The notes under the pieces: model-generated | The model's input: only the letters and a program-made list of their open reading frames with translations | What the model was told of the DNA's origin: nothing | Database searches by the model: none | In this document: one piece after another, positions 47,772-58,279 of the stretch | How the letters are laid out: each line of letters begins with the position of its first letter | Position numbering within the stretch: the stretch's first letter is position 1 | Position numbers and translations under genes: made by a program | Assembly: GCA_031216915.1 (NCBI GenBank) | Contig: CM062297.1 | Coordinates: 531,548,971-531,612,970 of the forward strand | Length of the DNA: 64,000 nucleotides | Source of the DNA: Pictodentalium vernedei | Lineage: Eukaryota; Mollusca; Scaphopoda; Dentaliida; Dentaliidae | Direction of reading: 5' to 3'

Positions 47772-48014
47772 TTAACTGGTAGACTGCTGAAAACCCATAT
47801 TTGGGCTTTAGTACTGGTACCACAATTTAAAGGCTTCATATTCTGTGGGTGTGCTTCATATTATCTTTGAAGTGATATTATTTTATCTGTTAAGATTTGC
47901 CTTGTTACAATTTATAGGAGAGTGCCTACTGGCACTCTCCCATAAATTGTAACAAGGTAAACATGCATAATAAAATTTTAAGGACCCAAAATAATTTTGC
48001 ACTCTACCAGTTAA
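47772..48014. mobile_element. Hairpin MITE, TTAACTGGTAGA family (copy 2)
   Basis: TTAACTGGTAGACTGC at the left and GCACTCTACCAGTTAA at the right, with TTAA on both ends. The centre is a near-perfect 58-bp palindrome (CCTTGTTACAATTTAT ... ATAAATTGTAACAAGG, 47900-47957). Confidence 0.88.
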
Positions 48015-49004
48015 GTGGTTCAAATTTTGAATTTGACTTTATCATACAGATCTATACAGGGTATTGTTTCTGGAGCATATTTCTCTTGACTATCCTCTTT
48101 TGTATTTTGGTTTGAAGATATTTTTGTTTAGAAATTCTGGGTGTCTAAATTAGGAATTATGATTTGCAAGATGCATGCTGGAGTTTCATTTCCAGAGAAT
48201 ATCTTGGAAACCATTATTGAAGATAGACTCCGAACTGGGTACTCTTCTTTCTTTTTAGGTCTAGTTGTGCCATTTGCTTGTTCTTTATCTAGAATTTCCT
48301 AAAAAGATTTTGATGGTTTAATTTTTTAAACAGTGGAAGGTCATTTCTGGAGCACAATTGGAAACTGTCAGAGATACAGTTTACAAATCATGGAATGGTT
48401 CTTTCTTTTTCCTCATTTGCTCAGTTGCCTGCCATAGAAAGAATATTCTCTTTTTCATAGGTCTATTCAACTGTTTTTTGTCATTTGGAGAAAATTTGGT
48501 CCATGGAGGATGTTTGCATGACATGTATAGCAAAAAATAACTCACTTCAAACCTAAGTGATAATGTACGATAATGCAAGTTATTTGTGTTTTTTCTGTTA
48601 ACTCATACAAGCCATGGAAATAAAAGTTATTTTATTGAACATTATACAGCAGTTGCTTCTAGCCAGATGTTGCTTGCCTCTTCAGACAGAAAATACCTCA
48701 CAAGAACAATGGCTCAGATTTTATGTCCCTCCCTACTCACTATTATCCAGACCATTGGTGCCAGAGCACCTGCCATATTTTTTCATAGGAAAGTAGATTC
48801 AACTTCAGTTTTCCATGTGTTAATTATAAGGTCACATTGTTAGGTTTTGAAATCTTAACGGATAAAACATTTTGTGAATTAGTCGATTGTCTAGCTATTT
48901 CTGTGACTCTACAAGTTATGTCTTGTTTTGGTGACTATCATTTTCATTCATATTATTTTTGAAGAATTCAGAGGAATTAAGGTTTTGAATGTCAAATTTG
49001 TTTT
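48015..49004. other. Intron sequence, nothing recognised
   Basis: No repeat structure or conserved coding sequence seen; short open frames are not supported by splice context. Confidence 0.6.
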
Positions 49005-49706
49005 TTGTCAAGTTGTGTTAACCGAGATGTATGTTTTGGCGATGGTCGGTGTGTGTCCTCGCGAGTGTCCAGGCATGCATCTGGGTGTTCTCGCAATGTC
49101 AGTGCAATAACTTGAACAGACATTCTCTGATTTGACTAATATATGCCATACAAGTCTTTTGCAATAATATCTCATGCAAGTTCTAAAACTGGCCCAGTTT
49201 GAGTTTTCGTTACAGAGTTATGTGGCTTAATTAGTCAGTTTCTATGAATTTTGTGCTCGTCAGCACAATAACTTGAACAAACTTTTTCTGATTTGACTAA
49301 TATTTACCATACAGGTCTTTTGCAATAATATCTCTAAGCAAGTTTGAAAACTGGCCTGACCCGGTTTTTCGTTATAGAGTTATGGGCCTTAATCAATTTT
49401 TATGAATTTAGGGCTCGTTAGCACAATAACTTCAACAAACGTTTTCCAATTTGACTAATATTTGCCTTTGAGGTCTTTTGCATAGTATCTCAAGTGGGTT
49501 CGAAAACTGGCCCAGCACAATTTTTCGTTACAGAGTTATGGGCCTTATTTAATTTTTACAAATTCTGAACTTATTAGCACTATAACTTGAACAAAGGTTC
49601 CAGTTTTGACAACCGGCATATGATTGATAACTGGGTTGTGGACATGCAACACTCTCTGATTGCCACCACAACTCAACGGCTGCATCTCCGATGTGCATCT
49701 CTTGTT
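49005..49706 (+). mobile_element. Non-autonomous element with ~157-bp tandem array (copy 2)
   Basis: Starts GTCAAGTTGTGTTAACCGAG like 1122 and ends CTGCATCTCCGATGTGCATC then TCTTGTT. It holds about four units with CAATAACTTGAACA and TACAGAGTTATGGGCCTT, and an extra GGGTTGTGGACATGCAACA segment near 49630 absent from copy 1. Confidence 0.75.
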
Positions 49707-49954
49707 AATTATATGCTTAAAATTTGTTGTATTTTTTTTTAAAGTTTCGTCCGTCATTTTTTTTTATTGATATGCATCAATTTTGATATAGCTTTTTTAA
49801 AAGTTTGGCCAGTCAATCTTTTTTTTTAATTATTTACTTCAAATTTGATATATTTTCATGAAAATATGATGGTATTTTGTACCAGTGACTTTTATTTCTG
49901 AGATAGTGATTGACGGACTATAATTTATTTGATTTTTCTTGTTTTATATTTCAG

Positions 49955-50002
49955 TGATGACATGGGATTAGGGAAGACATTGCAGTGTATCTCTCTGATA
50001 TG
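49955..50002 (+). CDS. RAD54B: RAD54B exon D (Walker A / helicase motif I)
   Basis: 48 bases between TTTCAG at 49949-49954 and donor GTAATG at 50003. The first base completes the alanine codon split from exon C, and the last two bases begin a tryptophan codon completed by exon E. It encodes DDMGLGKTLQCISLI: the GxGKT nucleotide-binding loop and the following helix typical of RAD54-type SNF2 proteins. The second acidic residue is Asp rather than the Glu found in many relatives, a conservative change also seen across SNF2 proteins. A very small exon, but phase and motif leave little doubt. Confidence 0.95.
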
Positions 50003-50474
50003 GTAATGTGTTTGATATTTATTAGTACTTTCAAGTAGTTATCTTTCTTTTTTTAAACATGCTCTCAATCAGAAGCTACAAACAGATTTGAACTGATGAA
50101 AGAATGTTCTTCTTAGCATTCCAAGTCATCCTTGCTGATAGACAAGAGCAGCGCTTTTTACTGCAACAGGTGCCCCAGCATGCTGTCTCTGGGGAAACTA
50201 TCAAGCTGCTTTTTAAGTACCTTGGAAGTTGTTTCTAGTTGTGCCTAGAAGCAACTGCAAAGCCATAGGATGTAAACTAAATCATATTTTTATGTTTAGC
50301 TAAAATGTATAAAACTTTCCAGGCCTTTAAAGATTAAATAATAATAAACAGTTTTCCTGAACTAAATATCTCCATACCACTAAAGCTCTGGCTGATTGAA
50401 TGAAACTCTCAAGAGACCTAAATGTATTTCAACTCCGTATGTAAACATTCAAAATTTATTTAGAACTGCCTCAG

Positions 50475-50690
50475 TTAACCCTCTGCCTACTGACATCAAA
50501 ATACTGCAATTTCAAGCAACACATAGTTCCTGTGAATCAACTAGATACTTAGCCATTCAATCTTGTTTGACAGAGTCCTGTAAGCTCTGTCAAAGATGGT
50601 CAAATTGCTCAAATTCATATTTCAGTTTGCATTATTGCAAATTAGCGGTATGAAATTTTGATGTTTTGACATCAGTGCACAGAAGGTTAA
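50475..50690. mobile_element. TTAA-bounded MITE with TTTGACAGAG hairpin
   Basis: TTAACCCTCTGCCTACTGAC at the left and GACATCAGTGCACAGAAGGT at the right, then TTAA. The centre is TTTGACAGAGtcctgtaagCTCTGTCAAA. The same end sequence (CATCAGTG / GTGCAGAGGGTTAA) recurs at 50900-51060 in three ~80-bp blocks and at 55922-56116. Confidence 0.82.
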
Positions 50691-50899
50691 CTCTTAAGGG
50701 CCTGGACAATTGTCCTGAATTTACACCTGCCCACAGCCTGTTCACATTCAGTGGCTTAACAGTGATTTGTAGTTAAGTGTCGGCTGCCTGTAAAGGCTAG
50801 AAACCACTGCGTATGTAATTTGTCTATTGTCAGCAGGACCTAATCATGATGGCATGTTAAGAGTACCAGTTCTGAGGTTGTAAAGTTAGAAATAGGCCT

Positions 50900-51060
50900 T
50901 TAAGGGTTAAAAAACTTTCAAACAGAATGGGTTTCACATGTTTTTTTTATATTTCAACATTGGTGTGCAGAGGGTTAAAACACTTTGCAAACAGAATGTG
51001 TTTGACATGTTTTTAAAAAAAATATTTTGACATCAGTGTGAAGGGGGATAAAACATTTTC
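50900..51060. repeat. Three diverged ~80-bp blocks of MITE-end sequence
   Basis: AGGGTTAAAACACTTTGCAA-like starts recur near 50905, 50970 and 51045, each with ACAGAATGTGTTTGACATGT and ACATCAGTGTG-type sequence. Confidence 0.55.
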
Positions 51061-51340
51061 CAATCAGAATATGTGTGACATGGTTACCTTGAAAGCCTGG
51101 AAAATATCATTCTGGGCCGTGATGATCTCAAATTTCCAATATAATCAAATCAAGCAGAGGATTTTGAATCCACTTGAATGGAATCTTAACGCTTTTCAGG
51201 TTCTAAATATTGTCCCTTTTTACAGCCATAAATATTGTCATTCTCCCATCTGTATGCAACAGTGACTCGTAGGTTTGGGAAAATCAAAACAAGTAGAATA
51301 TCTCAAAACAGAATCAAAGTAGTTTCGAAAGAAGAACCTC

Positions 51341-51406
51341 CTTGAACTCTTCTTCTATCATCAGGTCTTCTTTACATGAGACGTATTGATAGAAGAAGAG
51401 TTCAAG
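51341..51406. repeat. Perfect 20-bp inverted repeat
   Basis: CTTGAACTCTTCTTCTATCA at 51341-51360 and its exact complement at 51387-51406, 26 bases apart. Function unknown; a hairpin-forming element end is likely. A (TTGAA)n run follows at about 51493-51516. Confidence 0.85.
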
Positions 51407-52277
51407 AGAAACTTGGTAGGACTTTGAGAACATCTTGACTGTTCGAAAATTTCTGAAACTGTGCGAATTGAATCAAATCATCCAGACAATTTTGAATTGA
51501 ATTGAATTGAATTTTGAAGCTTTGCAGAATCCTAATTTAATTGCATCATAACTATCAAAACTGATTGTTTGCCTTTGATTTTCAATCAACTTCTGATTAT
51601 ATATCATCCCATGAAAGCATCAAGGTACCTGCTACAATACTTAACCATTGCAGGTTTTTTTTCTGTTTCTTTTTGTACACCCATTTGTAAAAATGGCTGT
51701 ATTATGTAAATGGTCTGGTAGTCTCTCTGTCCGTCTGTCTGTATGTCCGTAAACAATTGGTTTCCATCCGATAACTTGCATTTGAATTATTTGATCTCAC
51801 CCAACGTTGGTACAATTCAAAACGGATGACAGGCATATTTATCCATGCTTTTGTTTTTCAACTGATAACTACAGTTTGGTTTATTTGATCTCAACCAAAG
51901 TTGGTATGTATATTACCCAGCTAGTAATAAGGTCAAGTTCGAGTAAGGATTCTGTCCAATTATTTTTACATGAGTTATGGCCCTTTTTTTACTTAGAATT
52001 TGACCGTCTATTGACATTTCTGGTTTCCGACTGATAACTGCAGTTTGGATTACGTGATCTCAACCAAAGTTGGTGAGCTAATGGGGATAGACACATCCCT
52101 CTTGTCTGACTCTGAATTTGACTATCTCTTAACATTTTTGGTTTCTGACCGATAACTCCAGTTTGGATTATTTAATCTCCACCACAGTTGGTATGTGTAT
52201 TATTCAGCTAGTAATACAGGCCAGGTTCAAATATGGGTTCTGTCCAAGTATTTTCACATGAGTTACGACCCTTTTTT

Positions 52278-54445
52278 AGCTCACCGAAGGGAGCTTAAGT
52301 TATCAATTGTCGTCATCGTCCATCGTGAACTTTACATTATCAACTTCTCACAATTTGGGGAAATTTCTTTAATAATCTTCTTCTTCAGATCCACCAGTCA
52401 GAATGCTTTCATATTTGGTATACAACATTTCTAGGGGGGTCAGATTCAAGTTTGTTTAAATCGGGTCCCTGAGTTAATATTTGTGCTCTCTGTTGGAGCC
52501 CAAAGTTAAACTGGGCACAATTTGAGGAAATTTCTTTAAAAATCTTCTTCAGATTCACCAGTCAGAATCCTCTGATATTTGGTATACATCATCTCTAGGG
52601 GGGCCAGATTCAAGTTTGTTCAAATCGAGTTTCTCGATTAATATTTGGGTTCCCTATGGGAGCCTGAATTTTAACTTAGTGCAATATGAGAAAATTTCTT
52701 TAAAAATCTTCTTCTTCAGATCCACCAATCAGAATGCTTTCATATTTGGTATACAACATCTCGGGGGGAGGGGGGGGGGGGGGGGCGTCAGTTCAAGTTT
52801 GTTCAAATCAAATTGCTGGTTTTATATTTGGGATCCCTATGAGAGCCCAAATTTGAACTTTGTGCAATGCATGGAATATTCTTTAAAAATCTTCTTCTTC
52901 AGATTCACCAGTCAGAATCCTCTCATGTTTGGTATACATCATCTCTAGAGGGGGGCCAGATTCAAGTTTGTTCAAAGTGAGTTTCTCAGTTAATATTTGG
53001 GTTCTCTGGGTTCTTTAACTTAGTGCAATATGAGAAAACTTCTTTAAAAATCTTTTTCTTCAGATCCACCAGTCAGACTTTAACATTTGGTATGCATCAT
53101 CTCTAGGAGGGATCAGATTCAAGTTTGTTCAAATTGGGTCCCTGGGTTGAACATTTTGAGTCTGGTTCAGACTTAGAAATTTTTGACCAAAATTTGAGAA
53201 AAAAAATTTTGTTTTGGATTTTTTATTGCGTTTTGTTCAATTTTGAGACGAAATCCCCCCACAAATTTTTAGCCTGAAAATTTTGGGTCCGGTTCCGACT
53301 CCAAAATTTTGGACCAAAATTTGTAATTTAAAAAAAAAAATTTGTGTTTTTTGTTCAATTTTGAGACTAAAAAAAAAATTTTTAGCCTGAAAATTTTGGG
53401 TCTGGTTCAGACTTGGAAATTTTGGACAAAAATTTTGAAAAAAAAATATGTTTTTTTATGCGTTTTGTTCAATTTTGAGATAAAAAAAATTTGGGGTCAG
53501 GTTTGAACTCTGCAATTTTGGACCAAAATTCAAACATTTTGGAGGGATTTTTATGCATTTTGTTCAATTTTGAGATGAAAAAAAAAATTTATAGCCTGAA
53601 AATTTTGGGTCCTGTTCCAACTTGTTTTTAAAATCTTCTTCTTCAGACCATGTAGTCAGAATGCTTTCATATTTGGTATATAACATCTCTAGGAGGGTTA
53701 GATTCAAGTTTGTTCAATCCTAGTCCATGGGTTGATATTTGGGCTCCCTATGGGAGCCAAAATTTTAACTTAGAACAATATAAGAAAATTTCTTCAAAAA
53801 TATTCTTCAGATCCACCAGTCAGAATCCTTTCATATTTGGTGTACAACATCCCTTGGAGGGTAAGACTCAAGTTCGTTCAAACCTGGTCCCGGGGTTATT
53901 AATTTGGGCTATCTATGTGAGCCTGAATTTAAACTAAGTCCAATATAAGGGAATCTCTTTTAAAATCTTTTTCTTCAGATCCACCAATCAGAATCCTTTC
54001 ATATTTGGTATACAACATCTCTAGGTGGGTCAGATTCAAGTTTGTTCAAATTGGGACCCTGGGTTAATATTTTGGCTCCCTATTTGAGCCCAAAGTTTAA
54101 CTTAGTGCAATGTGAGGTGATTTCTTTAAAAACCTTCTTCATATCCCCCAGTCAGAATTCTTTCCTATTTGGTATATGACATCTCAAAGGGGATCAGATT
54201 CAAGTTTGTTCAATTTGAGTCCTTGGCTCAATATTTGGGCTCTATGGGCAGGGGTGGGGTGGGGGTGGGCATATTATGTTCAGTTTTTTTCAAATCCATT
54301 CCTCAGTATTTTTCCATAAAATTTGCCTCTCGTGACTTCATTCCTTTGTAGTGTTGATGAACCATGTCTAACTGAATGTGACCCCAAATAGTTCTTTGAA
54401 CCACTTTGGCCAGTGAGCGATTAAGGCCCCTTGGGGCCTCTTGTT
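52278..54445 (+). mobile_element. Hairpin-ended element with ~165-bp array, inserted between T and A/T-rich flanks
   Basis: The left end AGCTCACCGAAGGGAGCT folds back. The right end has GTGAGC (inverse of the left) then the perfect hairpin AGGCCCCTTGGGGCCT (54424-54439) and CTTGTTT. Flanks read GAGTTACGACCCTTTTTT before and ATTTAGAATTTGACCG after, the uninterrupted version being present at 51966-52007, so there is no target duplication. The array has about nine units containing CTTCTTCTTCAGATCCACCA and CATATTTGGTATACAACAT. Structure fits non-autonomous Helentrons (inference). Confidence 0.82.
53155..53625. repeat. AT-rich ~115-bp tandem block inside the array
   Basis: Four diverged units with GAAAATTTTGGGTCTGGTTC and GTTTTGTTCAATTTTGAGA interrupt the 165-bp array. 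Unlike the surrounding units; origin unclear. A G-run lies nearby at 52757-52785. Confidence 0.7.
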
Positions 54446-54741
54446 TATTTAGAATTTGACCGTCTATTAACATTTTTGGTTTCCGACCGATAACTCCAAT
54501 TTGAATTATTTGATCTCAACCAAAGTTGGTATGTGTATTACCCAGCTAGTAATACAGGTCAAGTTCAATTAGGGGTTCCGTCGTATTATTTTTACATGAG
54601 TTACGACTCTTTTTCGACTTAGAATTTGTTTTCTGATGGATAACTCCAGTTTGGCTTATTTGATCTCAACCAAAATTGGTACAATTCTAAATGACTACAG
54701 GCATATTTATCCATACTTGGCGGTGCTCTTGTTTACTTTTT

Positions 54742-55185
54742 TACCTGCGTCGCCAGCGGCAGAGCAGGTCTAGTAACCGCTCGACTCCGTCTGTCAGTCC
54801 GTCAGTCTGTCAGTCCGTCAGTCTGTCCGAAACACTTTTTTCCGTCAAGGTTTTCTTAGCTTCTGTGAAAGGGAATGATTTTATATTTGGTCTGCTGCTT
54901 AATAATGATGAGTTGTATCGTGTAAGCAATTTTCAGATCTGCCGTACCGCCACTTCCTGTTTGCCGATACTTTAAAATTTTACTGTACCCACTGAACATT
55001 GAAATTTTTCGTTAAACTTTTCTCGGCTTCTATGCAAGGGATTGATTTTATATTTCATCTGGAGCCTGATAATGATCAGTTGTATCGTGTATGCAATTTT
55101 CAGATCCGCCGTGCAGCCACTTCTTGTTTGCCAATTCAATTGCATACAGTGACGCAGGTCCAGACCCGGTATTGGTCTTGGCTTG
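54742..55185 (+). mobile_element. Short hairpin-ended element with two ~175-bp units
   Basis: The left end ACCTGCGTC (54743-54751) is matched inversely by GACGCAGGT (55151-55159). A GTCAGTCCGTCAGTCTGTC stretch follows the left end. Two units share GGGA.TGATTTTATATTT and GAGTTGTATCGTGTA / CAGTTGTATCGTGTA. The right end has the hairpin CCAGACCcggtattGGTCTTGG then CTTGTTATT. Confidence 0.75.
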
Positions 55186-55214
55186 TTATTACTGGGGTTT
55201 AACAACACTTTCAA

Positions 55215-55530
55215 CAGCCAGGGTCATCACATGTCTGATAGTTTTACAGGTGGAGGAAGCCAGAGTACCTGTCGAGATCCACCGAGCAGCAGTGAGCAAC
55301 TGTCGCCCCAACGTACCCACTCCACACAAGTAGGGTTAGGATTGGTTGAAGACAAGTGAACCATCGACATGCAGTATGCCTTAGTACACAGCACCACCAT
55401 GCTCTCACATGGGCAATCAGAATTAAGTGCCTTGTCACAAGGACACAACACCATTACCCCTGGTGGGTACCAAACTGTGGACCTTTCTGTTTGAGGTTCA
55501 ATGCTGTAACCTCTGAACTACCGTGCTCCC
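55215..55530 (-). mobile_element. tRNA-derived SINE, minus strand, decayed
   Basis: On the minus strand the head is GGGAGCACGGTAGTTCAGAG (A box region), the B box is decayed, and GTGTCCTTGTGACAAGGCAC replaces the conserved core. The body shares GAGGAAGCC.GAGTACC and ACCATCGAC.TGCAGTA with 44052-44368. Confidence 0.82.
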
Positions 55531-55806
55531 AAACATTTCAGTTCACACCTCTATGTGTTCAAGGGATGATATATGGTCAGCCCTGATCTGCATGTGAACA
55601 TTCCAATTGTTTAGTGTTTCACTACAATGCTACCAAGAAGGTCTTTTGACAGAGTACTTCAGTGGGCAGTAAATTTTACCTGACGTGAAGCTCTATCTCT
55701 AAGAGTTAAGAATGTGGTAGCTTTCCATTCTTTTTAGTTTAGTTTTTTATTCCGACCTTGAAAATTTTTGAACACATCAATGAATGCTTTTCATTTACAC
55801 TTTCAG

Positions 55807-55888
55807 GATTTTGAATAAGCAAGGTCCATATGGTGGAAAATCTGTCATAAAGAAAACATTAGTTATAACTCCAGGAAGCCTTGTCAAA
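55807..55888 (+). CDS. RAD54B: RAD54B exon E (helicase motif Ia)
   Basis: 82 bases between TTTCAG at 55801-55806 and donor GTAAGA at 55889. Its first G completes the Trp codon split from exon D; it ends in phase 0. It encodes ILNKQGPYGGKSVIKKTLVI followed by TPGSLVK. Gly-Pro-Tyr-Gly-Gly-Lys and the Val-Thr/Ile-Thr-Pro-Gly-Ser-Leu-Val block are RAD54B hallmarks around motif Ia. The next exon, which should begin with the conserved Asn-Trp region, is not found before the window ends; at least 8 kb of repeats follow. Part of this exon end is copied at 58280. Confidence 0.94.
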
Positions 55889-55921
55889 GTAAGATTACAT
55901 TATAGATGACACCGAAAGATT

Positions 55922-56116
55922 TTAACTGCACATCAATGTCAAAATTTTAAATTTACATGCAGCAATTTCTTCCGTACGGGAATAAAAAAATTTAATCAAT
56001 TCAGTATTGTTTGACAGATCTCATTGAGGTCTATCTATTCAGTCCCTATTTGCATTCTGGGGAAAACTGCAGCATGAAATTTCTGTATTTTGACTTCAGC
56101 GTGCAGAGGGTTAAAT
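55922..56116. mobile_element. TTAA-bounded MITE directly after exon E
   Basis: TTAACTGCACATCAATGTCA at the left and the inverted relative GACTTCAGCGTGCAGAGGGT plus TTAA at the right; the central hairpin is decayed (TTTGACAGATCTCATTGAGG). It begins only 34 bases after the donor site. Confidence 0.78.
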
Positions 56117-56117
56117 T

Positions 56118-57960
56118 GACTGTCCTCATTTTAATTATCACCTGTATCTCATTGATGCTTCGAGGCTGTACTTTCATTTTTATACCATTGGTGACACATA
56201 ATAGGAGGATGATGGATGTCAAAAATTTTTGAATAAAAATCCAAGATGGCCGACTGGCGGCCATTTTTGTCATCATTTTTTGCTTCATTTGATGTTACCA
56301 CCTGTATCTTAGACATGTTTTGATATATTTGCTTCAGGTTTCTAACATTGTTCATAGATGCTATGAGGATGATGCACATCAAAATTGTTTGAAAAAAAAA
56401 TTCAAGATGGCCGAATGACGTCCATTTTTGTTCATTTTTTGCATTCTCAAGTTACGTTATCACCCGTACCTTACAGATGTTTTGAGATATTAGTTTTAAG
56501 GTATCAACATTTGTCAGACATCATAGGAGGATGATGCATGCCAAAATCTTTTGAAAAAAAAAATTCAAGATGGCCGAATGACAGCCATTTTTGTTGTCAT
56601 TTTTAGCTGCAACTAGCAGCTCTGTAAGTGGCAATGTCTGTCTGTCGGTCTGTCAGTCGGTCGGTTGGTCTGTCTGTGACCAACGAGTTTCAAAACTCAA
56701 TAACTTTTGAAATACTTGATGGAATGACTTTATATTTGGCATGTAAGTGTATCTTATTGAAGTCTAGCAACTGTTCAATGCATGTGTTGTTCCAAATATT
56801 TTTCTTGGAGTTATGGCCCTTGATGAACTTAGAATTTTCTGAGATTGCACCACCCGTCGCAGCTACGGCGTCGATGTCGCGATTTTTTTGGCTATATTCG
56901 ATGTTACCGCCTGTATCTTAGTTTATGTTACCACCTGTATCTCATAGATGCTTCAGCGCTGTACTTTCATTTTTATGCCATTGGTGACACATAATAGGAG
57001 AACAATGCACGTCAAAACTTTTTGAAAAAAAATTCAAGATGGCCGACCGGCGGCCATTTTTGTCATCATTTTTTGCTTCATTTGATGTTACCACCTGTAT
57101 CTTGGACATGTTTCAGCATATTCGTTTCAGGTTTCTAATATTGTTCATGGATCCTATGAGGATGATGCGCGTCAAAGTTTTTTGAAAAAAAAAAAAATTC
57201 AAGATGGCCGTGCCATGTTTGTTCATTTTTTGCATTGTCAAGTTACGTTATCACCCATATCGTGAAGATGTTTTGAGATATTAGATTTAAATTTTCAACA
57301 TTTGTCAGACACCATAGGAGAATGATGCATACCAAAATCGTTTGAAAAAAAAATTCAAGATGGCCGAATGGCAGCCATTTTTGTTATTTTTTTGCCATAT
57401 TTGACGTTACCACCTGTATCTTAGACATGTTTCGAGCTATTACTTTCAGATTTCTAACATTGGTCAGAGATGCTAGGAGGGTGATGCACGTCAAAATTTT
57501 TTGAAAAAAATTCAAGATGGCTGAAATCTTTTGAAAAAAAATTCAAGATGGCTGAATGACAGACTTTTTTGTTGTCATTTTTTTTGCCATATTTGACGTT
57601 ATCACCTTATCTTAGACATGTTTCGAGCTATTACTTTCAGATTTCTAACATTGGTCAGAGATGTTAGGAGGATTTCTAACATTGGTCAGAGATGCTAGGA
57701 GGAGGATGCACATCAAAATGTTTTGGAAAAAAAATTTAAAATGGTCGAAGGACGACCATTTTCATTGATTTTTTTGTGTTCCTATTTTACGATTACCACC
57801 TGTATCAAATAGATAGATGCTTCGAGACTGTACTTTCATATCTGTACCATTGGTGACACATAATAGGAGGATGATGCATGTCAATAATGTTTTAATAAAA
57901 ATACAATATGGAATGATTACATTGTTGTTCCTGTTGTTAAATGGTAGGTGCCTGAGAACA
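56118..57960 (+). repeat. ~160-bp tandem array (about nine units) with an insert
   Basis: Units with TACCACCTGTATCTTAGACA occur near 56137, 56298, 56459, 56928, 57090, 57250, 57409, 57602 and 57795. Each contains ATTCAAGATGGCCGA and GCAGCCATTTTTGTT or close variants, the last two forming a CGGCCATC-type inverted pair. The array is interrupted at about 56608-56890. Confidence 0.75.
56608..56890 (+). mobile_element. Small element inserted in the 160-bp array
   Basis: Begins AGCTGCAACTAGCAGCT (fold-back), then a GTCTGTCGGTCTGTCAGTCGG stretch, one ~160-bp unit with GTTATGGCCCTTGATGAACT, and ends CGTCGCAGCTACGGCGTCGA. Same plan as the larger elements, reduced to one unit. Confidence 0.65.
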
Positions 57961-58279
57961 GATACATGATGGGAGAGAGAGGACTTCAATTCCCACTTGC
58001 TGTTGAAATCTTTTATTCATTTCATAACATGCAACTTAATATTTTTTAAATGCCCAACAGGCCTAAAAAATATTTTGCATGTTTTATAGAACAGACCATC
58101 CACTGTGGGGGACTAGAGTCTGGTCGCCTGCGATCGCTGTTGCACTTGTTTGAATTGTGTCTTGTATCTTTAAACCTGAAGAATTGATAGCATGTTTTGA
58201 TATTACAAGTTTCTAAATTTCCATTGACACTATCACTGCATCCCATTGAAATCTTCTCAATGCAGAAGGAAGATCAGTG

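Larger units (their letters stand above)
51670..54735 (+). mobile_element. Element with ~170-bp array, split by another element
   Basis: After a GTCTGTCTGTATGTCCGT stretch (51735-51752), units with CCGATAACTCCAGTTTGGAT and CTCAACCAAAGTTGGTATGT occur at about 51760, 51857, 52029, 52150, 54480 and 54640. They share ACATGAGTTATGGCCCTTTT. The gap corresponds to the insert 52278-54445. The 3' end is near GGTGCTCTTGTTT at 54723-54735. Confidence 0.7.

Noticed and set aside
48358-48540. Possible exon after TTTAAACAG at about 48333
   Set aside because: RAD54B exons C and D join perfectly in phase without it, and the peptide is not similar to the family.
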